A stretch of 64,000 nucleotides of DNA, taken from the NCBI RefSeq assembly GCF_001945365.1, contig NZ_MSTQ01000001.1:496001-560000 (forward strand), read 5' to 3'. A program made the translations under genes and the position numbers. Positions within the stretch are counted from its first letter, which is position 1, and every line of letters begins with the position of its first letter. The DNA is from Pseudomonas reinekei. Lineage in GTDB: Bacteria > Pseudomonadota > Gammaproteobacteria > Pseudomonadales > Pseudomonadaceae. Of the stretch, positions 42,924 through 51,261 are shown piece after piece. Under the pieces are notes generated by a model that saw only the letters and a list, made by a program, of their open reading frames with translations, ran no database searches and was not told where the DNA came from.

Positions 42924-44606
42924 ATGAGCGATACAGACTATCTGCGCAAATATTCCTCCCAAGTAATCGACGGCATCGAAGCCGCGCCTGCGCGAGCCAT
43001 GCTACGCGCCGTGGGTTTCACCGATGACGACTTCAAGAAGCCGCAGATCGGTATTGCCTCGACTTGGGCGATGGTGACGCCGTGCAACATGCACATCGAC
43101 AAGCTCGCGCTGGAAGTGGAAAAAGGCGCGAACGCTGCCGGTGCCAAAGGCGTGATTTTCAACACCATCACCATCTCTGACGGCATCGCCAACGGTACGG
43201 AAGGCATGAAGTATTCGCTGGTGTCCCGCGAGGTCATTGCCGATTCCATCGAGGTCGTGGTCGGTTGCGAGGGCTTCGACGGATTGGTGACCGTGGGCGG
43301 ATGCGACAAGAACATGCCGGGCTGCCTGATCGGCATGGCGCGGCTCAATCGGCCGTCGATCTTCGTCTATGGCGGCACCATCCGCCCGGGCGCCGGCCAC
43401 ACCGACATCATTTCCGTGTTTGAGGCCGTCGGCCAGCATGCCCGCGGCGACATCAGCGAAATCCAGGTCAAGCAGATCGAAGACGTGGCGATCCCCGGCC
43501 CCGGTTCCTGCGGCGGCATGTACACCGCCAATACCATGGCCTCGGCCATCGAAGCGCTGGGCATGAGCCTGCCGGGTTCCAGCTCCCAGGACGCTGTCGG
43601 CGGTGACAAAGCCTCAGACAGTTATCGCGCTGGCCAGCAGGTCATGGAACTGCTCAAGCTCGATTTGAAACCCCGGGACATCATGACCCGAAAGGCCTTC
43701 GAGAACGCCATCCGCGTGGTGATCGCCCTCGCCGGCTCAACCAATGCCGTGCTGCATTTACTGGCCATGGCCAATGCGGTGGATGTCGTGTTGACCCTTG
43801 ATGACTTTATCGAGCTGGGCAAGATTTCCCCGGTGGTGGCCGACCTGCGCCCCAGCGGCAAATACATGATGAGCGAGCTGGTGGCCATCGGCGGCATCCA
43901 GCCCTTGATGAAACGCATGCTGGCGGCCGGTATGTTGCACGGCGACGTCATGACCGTCACCGGCAAGACCCTCGCCGAAAACCTGGAAAACGTACCCGAC
44001 TACCCCGAAGGCCAGGACGTGATCCTGCCCTTCGACCGGCCGATCAAAAAGGACTCGCACCTGGTGGTGCTGCACGGCAACCTCTCACCCACCGGCGCGG
44101 TCGCCAAGATCACCGGCAAGGAAGGCTTGCGCTTTGAAGGCACGGCCCGGGTCTATCACGGTGAGGAAGGCGCGCTGGCCGGCATTCTCAACGGTGAAGT
44201 GCAGCCCGGCGAAGTGATCGTGATCCGCTATGAAGGCCCCAAGGGCGGGCCGGGCATGCGCGAGATGCTTTCACCGACGTCGGCGGTGATGGGCAAGGGA
44301 TTGGGCAAGGATGTGGCGCTGATCACTGATGGGCGTTTTTCCGGTGGCTCCCACGGATTCGTGGTCGGGCACATTACGCCTGAGGCCTTTGAGGGCGGGC
44401 CGATTGCGTTGATCGAGAATGGCGACAGGATCACCATCGACGCCGAAACCCGGCAGATCACGGTCGACGTGTCCGATGCCGAACTGGCCTCGCGCAAATC
44501 GCGCTGGGTGCGGCCGGAAGCGAAGTACAAGCGCGGGGTGTTGGCCAAGTATGCGAAGACCGTGTCCAGTGCTTCGGAGGGGGCAGTAACCGATAAGTAT
44601 CTTTGA
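42924..44606 (+). CDS. ilvD: Dihydroxy-acid dehydratase
   Basis: A 560-residue [Fe-S] dehydratase that makes 2-oxo acids in valine, isoleucine and leucine synthesis. Motifs: TPCNMHIDKLA, the cluster cysteines in GCDKNMPGC and GPGSCGGMYTANTM, and the C-terminal SPTSAVMGKGLG with GRFSGGSHGFVVGH. The length (about 560) fits the shorter, plant/cyanobacterial-like IlvD form rather than the 612-residue enterobacterial one, so a second IlvD may exist elsewhere. A sugar-acid dehydratase role cannot be excluded for this superfamily, but the motifs favour IlvD. Confidence 0.85.
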   Translation: MSDTDYLRKYSSQVIDGIEAAPARAMLRAVGFTDDDFKKPQIGIASTWAMVTPCNMHIDKLALEVEKGANAAGAKGVIFNTITISDGIANGTEGMKYSLVSREVIADSIEVVVGCEGFDGLVTVGGCDKNMPGCLIGMARLNRPSIFVYGGTIRPGAGHTDIISVFEAVGQHARGDISEIQVKQIEDVAIPGPGSCGGMYTANTMASAIEALGMSLPGSSSQDAVGGDKASDSYRAGQQVMELLKLDLKPRDIMTRKAFENAIRVVIALAGSTNAVLHLLAMANAVDVVLTLDDFIELGKISPVVADLRPSGKYMMSELVAIGGIQPLMKRMLAAGMLHGDVMTVTGKTLAENLENVPDYPEGQDVILPFDRPIKKDSHLVVLHGNLSPTGAVAKITGKEGLRFEGTARVYHGEEGALAGILNGEVQPGEVIVIRYEGPKGGPGMREMLSPTSAVMGKGLGKDVALITDGRFSGGSHGFVVGHITPEAFEGGPIALIENGDRITIDAETRQITVDVSDAELASRKSRWVRPEAKYKRGVLAKYAKTVSSASEGAVTDKYL

Positions 44607-44636
44607 CCGGTCGTTCTATGGTGTCCGGTCTGACGC

Positions 44637-44706
44637 TATCGCGAGCAGGCTCGCTCCCACAGTGGTCCGGCGTACACCAGACATGTGGGAGCGAGCCTGC
44701 TCGCGA
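44637..44706. repeat. REPIN, GTGGGAGCGAGC type
   Basis: TATCGCGAGCAGGCTCGCTC at 44637 and its inverted partner GTGGGAGCGAGCCTGCTCGC at about 44685. Follows the ilvD stop by about 30 bases. Same family as the repeat at 35662. Confidence 0.8.
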
Positions 44707-44743
44707 AGGGGCCTTTATAGGCAATGCAACATGAAGGGATCTA

Positions 44744-44932
44744 TCAAAGGCGGAAACGATCCACCGTCTGCGACAACTGCCCCGCCAGGCTCGACAACTC
44801 ATCTGTCGTCGTCGCCGTCTGCCCGATCACCTTGCTATTGCCTTCGGACATCCCGGCAATCATCTCCACCTGATGGGCGATTTCGTTGCTGGCCAGGCTT
44901 TGTTCGCCGGCACCCGCAGCACTGCATGCCAA
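44744..44932 (-). pseudogene. C-terminal remnant of a methyl-accepting chemotaxis protein
   Basis: The last 50-60 codons of an MCP: QSLASNEIAHQVEMIAGMSE, then a coiled-coil with the ending QLSQTVDRFRL, the standard C-terminal pattern of pseudomonad chemoreceptors. The frame has only about 56 recognisable residues; ligand-binding, HAMP and most of the signalling domain are missing. The bases before it (higher coordinates) show no further MCP sequence. A decayed leftover; not expected to be functional. Confidence 0.7.
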
Positions 44933-45080
44933 AATGAGGGTTCAAAAAGAAGTCTTGGCCGTTCGACAGAAAAACCTTTAGCGAACGTCGCTTTTTTCAT
45001 CAGCCTCATGCTAGGTTGTACGACGACTGACGAACATCTGATCCATCGTCAATCCCCCCTACAACAATAAGGAAACGCCC

Positions 45081-45512
45081 ATGAAAAAAGCCAAAGTGTT
45101 GATCGGTTTTATATGCCTGTTCAGTGGCTACGTCGCCGCCTCAACTTCCTCCCCTGACAAAGATGTGGCGCAAGCCGTCGATCATCTGACCGACGCCATG
45201 CTGCACAAGAACATCATGCAGCTTCAGACATTGACCGCCGAGAACCTGACCTATGGGCATTCCAGCGGCAAGATCCAGAACAAGAAGGAATTCATCGCCG
45301 ACATCGAAACCGGCAAAAGCGCGTTCAAGACCCTTGAGATGCAGAACCAGACCATCACCATTTCCGGCGATGTCGCGCTGGTCCGCCATCACTTCTCGGC
45401 TCAGGCCTTGAAGGGTACGGAAGTGGTTCCCACCGAGATCGAAAACTTTCAGATCTGGCAGAAACAAGGTGGGAAATGGTTACTCGTAGGACGACAAGCC
45501 TTCAAATTCTGA
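45081..45512 (+). CDS. Exported SnoaL/NTF2-like (DUF4440) protein
   Basis: A 143-residue protein with a signal peptide (residues 1-20, VLIGFICLFSGYVAA). The rest has the NTF2-like cone fold pattern: AVDHLTDAMLHKNIMQLQTL, ENLTYGHSSGKIQNKKEFI and a C-terminal VWQKQ-like strand (NFQIWQKQGGKWLLVGRQAF). Such proteins bind small ligands or act as simple enzymes; the function is unknown. AAGGAAA precedes the start. Confidence 0.75.
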   Translation: MKKAKVLIGFICLFSGYVAASTSSPDKDVAQAVDHLTDAMLHKNIMQLQTLTAENLTYGHSSGKIQNKKEFIADIETGKSAFKTLEMQNQTITISGDVALVRHHFSAQALKGTEVVPTEIENFQIWQKQGGKWLLVGRQAFKF

Positions 45513-45558
45513 CGCTGGTTTAAGTGAGAAATGAACGACTTCTAACTGCACCGAACCT

Positions 45559-45585
45559 GTGGCGAGGGAGCTTGCTCCCTAGCCA
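45559..45585. repeat. Palindromic repeat, GTGGCGAGGGAGC type
   Basis: GTGGCGAGGGAGC and its complement around TT, an imperfect 27-base palindrome. It is the same family as the copy at 49021. It sits between two convergent genes and may act in termination. Confidence 0.7.
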
Positions 45586-45597
45586 CAAGGTCAGATT

Positions 45598-45975
45598 TCA
45601 GGCCACGCCGACCTCTACCCTGCCCTCATTCAACCGCACTGGCCAAACCCGCAAGCGCTGTTGCGGATACTCCAGGCAACTGCCGTCTTCCAGGCGGAAA
45701 TGCTGTTTGTAGATCGGCGACGCGACGACCAGTTCCCCCTTGATGCTGCCGACCAGCCCGCGCCCGATGACATTGGCTCCGGATTGCGGGTCATGGTTGT
45801 CGATGGCGTAGAGGTTTTTGCCCTCCGCGCCCGGCAGGTAAAACAGCGCCACTTGCGCGCCGTCGAGCCACACCACCACACCGGAATCGCTCACCAGATC
45901 CTGCTGGCTGCACACCGATTGCCAAACGTCGATATTTTCCAAAGGTACAGCGCGCTGCGTATTGGACAGGCTCAT
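45598..45975 (-). CDS. nirD: Nitrite reductase small subunit
   Basis: A 125-residue Rieske-like protein, small subunit of the cytoplasmic assimilatory NAD(P)H nitrite reductase. It has the NirD fold pattern (VALFYLPGAEGKNLYAIDNHDP, ANVIGRGLVGSIKGELVVAS, FRLEDGSCLEYP). The Rieske cysteine ligands are not present, as is usual in NirD. Its ATG overlaps the nirB stop by one base (TGATG), so the genes are translationally coupled. No nitrate reductase gene follows. Confidence 0.92.
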   Translation of the reverse strand: MSLSNTQRAVPLENIDVWQSVCSQQDLVSDSGVVVWLDGAQVALFYLPGAEGKNLYAIDNHDPQSGANVIGRGLVGSIKGELVVASPIYKQHFRLEDGSCLEYPQQRLRVWPVRLNEGRVEVGVA

Positions 45976-48536
45976 CAGACAGTCTCCTCGGTGACAGGGA
46001 TAAGGTTGAGTTCGGCGGCCATGATCGGGCGCCGCTGACCGCGTTCCTGGACAAAGTGGATGTCCGGGTCCGGGCGTTTGTCGTTGACGAAGGTGCGGAA
46101 GCGCTTGAGTTTTTCCGGGTCTTTGAGGGCGTTGGCCCATTCGCATTCGTAGCGGTTGACCACCAGTTGCATCTGCGACTCGAGTTCGGCACCCAGGCCG
46201 AGGCTGTCGTGGATGATCACGTCCTTTAGGTAGTCCAGACCGCCCTCCAGGCTTTCGCGCCACACCGAGGTACGCTGCAGTTTGTCGGCGGTGCGGATGT
46301 AGAACATCAGGAAGCGGTCGATGTAGCGGATCAGGGTCGCATCGTCCAGATCGGTGGCGAACAACTCGGCGTGGCGCGGGCGCATGCCGCCGTTGCCGGC
46401 GATGTAGAGGTTCCAGCCTTTTTCGGTGGCGATCACGCCCACGTCTTTGCTCTGCGCTTCGGCGCATTCACGGGTGCAACCGGACACCGCGAACTTGAGC
46501 TTGTGCGGCGAACGCAGGCCCTTGTAGCGGTCTTCGATGGTCAGGGCCATTTGCACGCTGTCCTGCACGCCGTAACGGCACCAGGTGCTGCCGACGCAGG
46601 ACTTCACCGTTCGGGTCGATTTGCCGTAGGCATGCCCGGTTTCGAAACCGGCTTCGATCAGTTCGGCCCAGATGTCTGGCAGTTCATGCAACTGCGCGCC
46701 GAACAGGTCGATGCGCTGGCCGCCAGTGATTTTGGTGTAGAGGTCGTATTTCTTCGCTACGACGCCGATGGCGATCAGTTTGTCGGCAGTGATTTCGCCA
46801 CCGGGAATGCGCGGCACCACGGAGTACGTGCCGTTTTTCTGCATGTTGGCCATGAAGGTGTCGTTGGTGTCCTGCAATGGCACCAGTGACGGGTCCATGA
46901 TCGGCTGGTTCCAGCACGACGCCAGGATCGAACCCACCGCCGGTTTGCACACGTCGCAACCGGTGTGACCCTTGCCATGTTTGGCCAGCAGTTCTTCAAA
47001 GGTGATCACCCCTTCTACCCGCACCAGCGCATACAGTTCCTGACGGGTGTAGGCGAAGTGTTCGCACAGGCTCTTGTCGACACTGACACCACGGGCGATC
47101 AGTTCGTGCTCGAACACTTGCTTGAGCAACCCGGCGCAACCACCACAACCGGTACAGGCCTTGGTCTGCGACTTGAGCAGGCCGAGGTCGGTGCAGCCGC
47201 CGTCGATGGCCGCGCAGATGGCGCCCTTGGTCACGTTGTGACACGAGCAGATCGTCGCCGCCTCCGGCAAGACGCCCGGGCCGAGGGTTGGCGCGCCTTC
47301 GGACGACGGCAGGATCAGGGCGGCCGGTTCCGACGGCAAGGCAATCGCGTTCTGCATGTATTGCAGCAGCGTGTCGTAATAACTGTTGTCGCCGATCAGC
47401 ACGGCGCCAAGCACGTGCGTGCCGCTGGCATCGACCACCAGGCGCCGGTAGCTGGCGGTGGTTTCGTCGATGAACTGATAGCTGCGCGCGCCCGGCGTGT
47501 TGGCATGGGCATCGCCGATGGAGCCGACGTCGACACCCAACAGTTTGAGCTTGGTCGACATGTCGGCGCCCCGAAACGGCTCGGCGGCGTCATCGCACAA
47601 ACGGGCGGCGACACTGCGGGCCATCTGGTAGCCCGGCGCAACCAGGCCGAACAAACTGCCATTCCACGAAGCGCACTCGCCGATGGCGTAGATGTTCGGG
47701 TCGCAGCTCAGGCACGTATCATCGATCACCACGCCACCGCGCGGGCCGATCTCCAGTGCGCATTGGCGCGCCAGCGCGTCTTGCGCACGGATCCCGGCAG
47801 AGAACACGATCAAATCGGTTTCGAGGAATTCGTCGTTGGCGAAATTCATCCGGTAGCGATACTGCTCCCCGGCGCTGATCGATTGCGTGGCGCGGGACAG
47901 GTGCACACCGACGCCCAACCGTTCAATCTGAGCCTTGAGCGACAGGCCGCCCAGTTCATCGAGTTGAACCGGCATCAGGCGCGGCGCGAATTCCACCACG
48001 TGTGCTTCAAGGCCCAGGCTTTTCAGGGCATTGGCCGCTTCCAGGCCGAGCAAGCCGCCGCCGACCACCACACCGCGCCTGGCGTTCGCCGCTGCAGCAC
48101 GGATGGCGTCGAGGTCTTCGAGGGTGCGGTACACCAGACGCGAATCCCCTTCGGCGCCTTCGATCGGCGGCACAAACGGATAGGAACCAGTGGCCAGGAC
48201 CAGTTTGTCGTAGGCCACGCAGCCTTGCGCGGTGATCACCTGGCGACGGGCGCGATCGATCTCCAGCACCGGCACACCCAGGTGCAGCGTGACGCCCGGC
48301 GTCTGGTACAACGCCGCGTCACTCAGGGCCAGCGATTCGGCATCGCGACCGGAAAAATACTCGGACAGATGCACGCGGTCGTAGGCTCGCATCGGTTCTT
48401 CGCTGAAAACGTGTACGCGATAGCGCTCAAGGGCCCCACGCTCGATCAACTGCTCGACACAATGATGTCCGACCATGCCATTGCCGATCACGATCAGCGT
48501 TTGATGCTTGTTCAACGCGGCTACATTGGAATTCAT
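45975..48536 (-). CDS. nirB: Nitrite reductase large subunit
   Basis: An 853-residue enzyme reducing nitrite to ammonia in the cytoplasm. Order: FAD- and NAD(P)H-binding domain (residues 12-330, with VIGNGMVGHHCVEQL and GGGLLGLEAANALKSLG); [2Fe-2S] BFD-like domain (about 420-540, ICSCHNVTKG, CTGCGGCAGLL); ferredoxin-like and siroheme/[4Fe-4S] domains with CVGSTWCRYG and SGCTRECAEA. The start at 48536 gives the family N-terminus; the frame stays open upstream through the leader but that part is not protein-like. Leader contains a sigma-54 promoter and an ANTAR-type antiterminator. Confidence 0.95.
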   Translation of the reverse strand: MNSNVAALNKHQTLIVIGNGMVGHHCVEQLIERGALERYRVHVFSEEPMRAYDRVHLSEYFSGRDAESLALSDAALYQTPGVTLHLGVPVLEIDRARRQVITAQGCVAYDKLVLATGSYPFVPPIEGAEGDSRLVYRTLEDLDAIRAAAANARRGVVVGGGLLGLEAANALKSLGLEAHVVEFAPRLMPVQLDELGGLSLKAQIERLGVGVHLSRATQSISAGEQYRYRMNFANDEFLETDLIVFSAGIRAQDALARQCALEIGPRGGVVIDDTCLSCDPNIYAIGECASWNGSLFGLVAPGYQMARSVAARLCDDAAEPFRGADMSTKLKLLGVDVGSIGDAHANTPGARSYQFIDETTASYRRLVVDASGTHVLGAVLIGDNSYYDTLLQYMQNAIALPSEPAALILPSSEGAPTLGPGVLPEAATICSCHNVTKGAICAAIDGGCTDLGLLKSQTKACTGCGGCAGLLKQVFEHELIARGVSVDKSLCEHFAYTRQELYALVRVEGVITFEELLAKHGKGHTGCDVCKPAVGSILASCWNQPIMDPSLVPLQDTNDTFMANMQKNGTYSVVPRIPGGEITADKLIAIGVVAKKYDLYTKITGGQRIDLFGAQLHELPDIWAELIEAGFETGHAYGKSTRTVKSCVGSTWCRYGVQDSVQMALTIEDRYKGLRSPHKLKFAVSGCTRECAEAQSKDVGVIATEKGWNLYIAGNGGMRPRHAELFATDLDDATLIRYIDRFLMFYIRTADKLQRTSVWRESLEGGLDYLKDVIIHDSLGLGAELESQMQLVVNRYECEWANALKDPEKLKRFRTFVNDKRPDPDIHFVQERGQRRPIMAAELNLIPVTEETV

Positions 48537-48574
48537 AAACGACCCTGCCCAAAGCCCATCACGGTTCAAAAAGC

Positions 48575-48610
48575 AAAAAAAAACGCCTGAAACCTTGCGG
48601 TTCCAGGCGT
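48575..48610 (-). terminator. Leader terminator (attenuator) of nirBD
   Basis: On the minus strand ACGCCTGGAACC pairs with GGTTTCAGGCGT around the tetraloop GCAA, followed by nine T. It sits about 40 bases before the nirB start. Its 5' arm shares GCCTG with the P2 hairpin upstream, so the two structures exclude each other. Confidence 0.85.
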
Positions 48611-48655
48611 CTTTGCCTGTTCTTTTGCGGTGTTGAAACCAGACGGCCATGCCTG
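48604..48655 (-). promoter_or_regulatory. NasT (ANTAR)-type antiterminator RNA, two hexaloop hairpins
   Basis: P1: CAGGC-AUGGCC-GUCUG (48655-48640). P2: CAGGC-AAAGAC-GCCUG (48619-48604). Both loops are six bases with A at position 1 and G at position 4, the ANNGNN signature bound by ANTAR-domain regulators such as NasT/NasR. The linker is 20 bases. P2 uses the 5' arm of the terminator, so binding of the regulator would block termination and allow nirBD expression. Established mechanism from nitrate-assimilation operons; the regulator genes are not in this window. Confidence 0.75.
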
Positions 48656-48748
48656 ATCCACCGATAGTGCCCACGACCTGCACGGTTGATCGATCGTCGT
48701 TGACCGAGTGGGCGGCTGATCTTTTCCAGATAGCGCTGAGGGGGTTAA

Positions 48749-48764
48749 TGCAGTGTTTGTGCCA
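48749..48764 (-). promoter_or_regulatory. Candidate sigma-54 promoter of nirBD
   Basis: TGGCACAAACACTGCA has the -24 GG and -12 GC at the required 12-base interval and matches the consensus TGGCAC-N5-TTGC in all but one position. Transcription would begin near 48738, giving a leader of about 200 bases that contains both ANTAR hairpins and the terminator. It implies nitrogen control by NtrC. Confidence 0.6.
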
Positions 48765-49079
48765 GTCGAACGCAGGCACTGTAAACATCCGCGCCAAGCC
48801 TTGCAGGTAAGGCTTTTGGCGAAGCACGTGGGGTCGTCAGCGGTTGATGTCGCAGGCGGCAATGGTTTCGAAAACCGCTTCCCACTGGTGCACGTTGCCG
48901 GACATCGCGCTTTAAAAGTGCGCAAAAAACCGTGGGGAGCCAGCCTGCTGGCGATGGCGGATATTACGGCGGACCGGGTACTGGATCAGGTGGATACACT
49001 TGGGTGGACACAGTCCAGCGTGGCGAGGGAGCTTGCTCCCTCGCCACAGGTTTTTGGGTGTCAGTTGTGCATATTCAGT
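48765..49079. other. Intergenic region upstream of nirB
   Basis: No gene. It should contain NtrC sites, though I see no convincing palindrome. It holds a single REP-like unit (GTGGGGAGCCAGCCTGCTGGC near 48932) and the strong palindrome TGGCGAGGGAGC/GCTCCCTCGCCA at 49021-49046. Confidence 0.5.
49021..49046. repeat. Palindromic repeat, TGGCGAGGGAGC type
   Basis: TGGCGAGGGAGC-TT-GCTCCCTCGCCA, a 12-base perfect inverted repeat with a two-base centre. Related to the element at 45559. Lies 34 bases downstream of the stop of the YbdD-like gene. Confidence 0.75.
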
Positions 49080-49280
49080 TCAGCAACACCGCGTATTACA
49101 TTTGCCACGGCCAAAACGCGCTTCCTGGCGCTCCCGGAAGAACGCCTCATAACTCATCACCGGCTCGCCCGGTTGCTTGATCGCCATTTGCGCAACGTAG
49201 TTGTCGTAATCGGGCATGCCCACCATCGAACGTCCGCTCTGACTTAAGAAACGCGCGGCTTGCTGCAGTTTACGGAACAT
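49080..49280 (-). CDS. YbdD/YjiX-family small protein
   Basis: A 66-residue protein with the family pattern MVGMPDYDNYVAQM, MSYEAFFRERQEAR and a C-terminal RCC. Such proteins are usually encoded right after the pyruvate/peptide transporters CstA or BtsT; here no transporter is adjacent. AGAGAG precedes the ATG at 49280; a longer form from 49325 is possible. The function is unknown. Confidence 0.75.
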   Translation of the reverse strand: MFRKLQQAARFLSQSGRSMVGMPDYDNYVAQMAIKQPGEPVMSYEAFFRERQEARFGRGKCNTRCC

Positions 49281-49522
49281 GGCAATGCTCTCTTCAAGGT
49301 ATTGGACGACCCTATCAAAACCCATGTTTGTATCTGCAATGTGTCGAGGCGCAGGGGCTTTGTAATTTCCTGTAATCCGAAGACCGCGACCTTTTGGCGC
49401 ATGACCGGCTGGCCATCGATTGAGCGCCAATGGGCAACAGTTTGTTAACATCCCTGCGCTTTTTTTCGTCTGATCCGTCAGGCACTGTGTCCCATCTGTC
49501 GCTACACAGGATGTTTTTTTCC

Positions 49523-50128
49523 ATGAGTACGTTGTATTCCCGTCGCACGGTCCTGCAAGGCATGAGCCTGCTCAGCCTTGGCCTGCTCGCCGGCTGCGAT
49601 GACAGCAGCAAGCTGTCGTTCAAATACGGCAAGGACCTGAGCGACAAGATCATGGGCCGTTCCTTCAAGCTCAAGGACACCGAGGGCGAAACCCGGATGC
49701 TCGGCAGCTATCAGGGCTTGATGCCGATGATTTTCTTCGGTTTCACCCAGTGCCCGGCCGTCTGCCCGACCACGCTGGCCCGCGCCGCCCAGGCGAAAAA
49801 ACTGATGGGCCGCGATGGCGAGCGCCTGCAGGTGATCTTCATCACCCTGGACCCCGAGCGCGATACACCCGAATTGCTCGACAAATACGTCAAGGCCTTC
49901 GACCCCAGTTTCGAGGCGCTGTACGGCACCCTGGAAGAAACCGCCGCCACCGCCAAAGAGTTCGGCGTATTCTTCGAGAAGGTTCCAAGTGGCGACACCT
50001 ACACCCTGTCCCACACGGCTACCAGTTTCGTGTTCGACTCCCGGGGCAACTTGCGCCTGGGCCTGTCCGCGTCCCTTACCGCTCAAGAGTGCGCAGAAGA
50101 CCTGCTCACCGTCATGGAGGTTTGCTGA
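49523..50128 (+). CDS. SCO1/SenC/PrrC-family copper protein
   Basis: A 201-residue lipoprotein-like thioredoxin-fold protein. The lipobox LLAG-C25 gives membrane attachment on the periplasmic side. The copper ligands are C77 and C81 (QCPAVCP) and H163 (LSHTAT). Sco proteins deliver copper for cytochrome oxidase CuA assembly or act as thiol-disulfide reductases. An alternative start at 49511 adds four residues. It shares one base with the next gene (TGATG), encoding a PCuAC copper chaperone, which supports a copper-delivery role. Confidence 0.88.
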   Translation: MSTLYSRRTVLQGMSLLSLGLLAGCDDSSKLSFKYGKDLSDKIMGRSFKLKDTEGETRMLGSYQGLMPMIFFGFTQCPAVCPTTLARAAQAKKLMGRDGERLQVIFITLDPERDTPELLDKYVKAFDPSFEALYGTLEETAATAKEFGVFFEKVPSGDTYTLSHTATSFVFDSRGNLRLGLSASLTAQECAEDLLTVMEVC

Positions 50129-50628
50129 TGATTTCGTTCTGCGCGCCGCGCATCAAACAACTGGCTCTGGGCCTCTCGCTGCTCGGCATGGCCTGGCAGG
50201 TGTCGGCGCAAACCCAGGTCAACGACGCCTGGGTCCGCGCAACCGTGGCCGGCCAGCCTTCGAGCGGCGCCTTCATGACCCTCACGGCAGACACCGACAG
50301 CAAGCTGCTGAGCGTTGAGTCGCCGGTGGCGAAACTGGTGCAGATCCACCAGTCGAGCATGAAAGACGATGTGATGAGCATGCAGCAGGTCGAGTCCGTT
50401 GCCCTGCCCGCCGGCAAAGCCGTGAGCCTCGACCCCCAGGGTTATCACGTCATGCTCATGAACCTGACAGCGCAGATCAAGGCAGGCGACACCGTGCCCC
50501 TGACCCTGACCGTGGAAAACACCAAGGGCGAGAAGGAAACCATCAGCGTCCAGGCATCGGCCCGTGCGCTCGACACGATGGACCACGGCAGCATGGATCA
50601 CAGCAAGATGGACCACAGCAAGATGTAA
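50128..50628 (+). CDS. PCu(A)C-type periplasmic copper chaperone
   Basis: A 166-residue exported protein with a signal peptide ending VSAQ (residue 28). It has the full motif H-X10-M-X21-H-X-M: H74, M85, H107, M109. The C-terminus is a His/Met-rich tail (MDHGSMDHSKMDHSKM) that may bind more copper. PCuAC proteins pass Cu(I) to the CuA site or to Sco proteins. Forms an operon with the Sco gene and is followed by a terminator at 50638. Confidence 0.9.
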   Translation: MISFCAPRIKQLALGLSLLGMAWQVSAQTQVNDAWVRATVAGQPSSGAFMTLTADTDSKLLSVESPVAKLVQIHQSSMKDDVMSMQQVESVALPAGKAVSLDPQGYHVMLMNLTAQIKAGDTVPLTLTVENTKGEKETISVQASARALDTMDHGSMDHSKMDHSKM

Positions 50629-50637
50629 TGAGGGTCT

Positions 50638-50665
50638 GACGGCCTCCCCCACGAGGCCGTTCTTT
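50638..50665 (+). terminator. Rho-independent terminator after the copper genes
   Basis: ACGGCCTC-CCCCAC-GAGGCCGT followed by TCTTT, ten bases after the PCuAC stop. The T-run is short, so it may be partial. Confidence 0.6.
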
Positions 50666-50682
50666 GAAAGGAGGTGCTTACC

Positions 50683-51189
50683 ATGACGACGAACACCGAA
50701 ACCGCCATCCTTGCCGGCGGCTGCTTCTGGGGTATGCAGGATCTGCTAAGGCGTTACCCGGGGGTGATCTCCACGCGGGTTGGCTACTCGGGTGGCGATG
50801 TGCCCAATGCGACTTACCGCCACCACGGCACCCATGCCGAAGCGATCGAGATCGTTTTCGACCCGGTGCTGATCAGCTATCGACAGATCCTCGAGTTTTT
50901 CTTCCAGATCCACGACCCGAGCACCATAAACCGTCAGGGCAACGATCTGGGCACCAGCTATCGCTCCGCCATTTATTACCTCAGCGAAGCGCAGCAGCGC
51001 GTCGCGCTGGACACCGTGGCCGACGTGGATGCCTCTGGGCTCTGGCCGGGCAAAGTGGTCACCGAAATCGAACCCGCCGGACCGTTCTGGGAAGCGGAAC
51101 CTGAACATCAGGATTATCTGGAACGACTGCCCGAGGGCTATACCTGCCACTTCATCCGGCCGAACTGGACGCTGCCCAAGCGCGGGTAA
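50683..51189 (+). CDS. msrA: Peptide methionine-S-sulfoxide reductase
   Basis: A 168-residue enzyme repairing the S form of methionine sulfoxide. The active-site GGCFWG has Cys14. Also present are [14 protein letters not shown] and the [25 protein letters not shown] region typical of MsrA. AGGAGG eight bases before the ATG at 50683 fixes the start; a GTG nine bases earlier is less likely. It is one of several oxidative-stress or copper-related genes here. Confidence 0.93.
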   Translation: MTTNTETAILAGGCFWGMQDLLRRYPGVISTRVGYSGGDVPNATYRHHGTHAEAIEIVFDPVLISYRQILEFFFQIHDPSTINRQGNDLGTSYRSAIYYLSEAQQRVALDTVADVDASGLWPGKVVTEIEPAGPFWEAEPEHQDYLERLPEGYTCHFIRPNWTLPKRG

Positions 51190-51261
51190 TACCGCATCGG
51201 CTGTCTTCGATTGACTGTGGGAAATCTAAGTTGCAGGGCAACCCTGCAACTTCAATTCCGG

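Noticed and set aside
48537..48827. 97-codon N-terminal extension of NirB
   Set aside because: This part overlaps the ANTAR hairpins and terminator and has no enzyme-like sequence; NirB proteins start at MNSN-like positions before the FAD motif.
48880..48905. NtrC binding site TGCACC near the nirB promoter
   Set aside because: Only one half-site fits; the second half does not match the GGTGCA partner.
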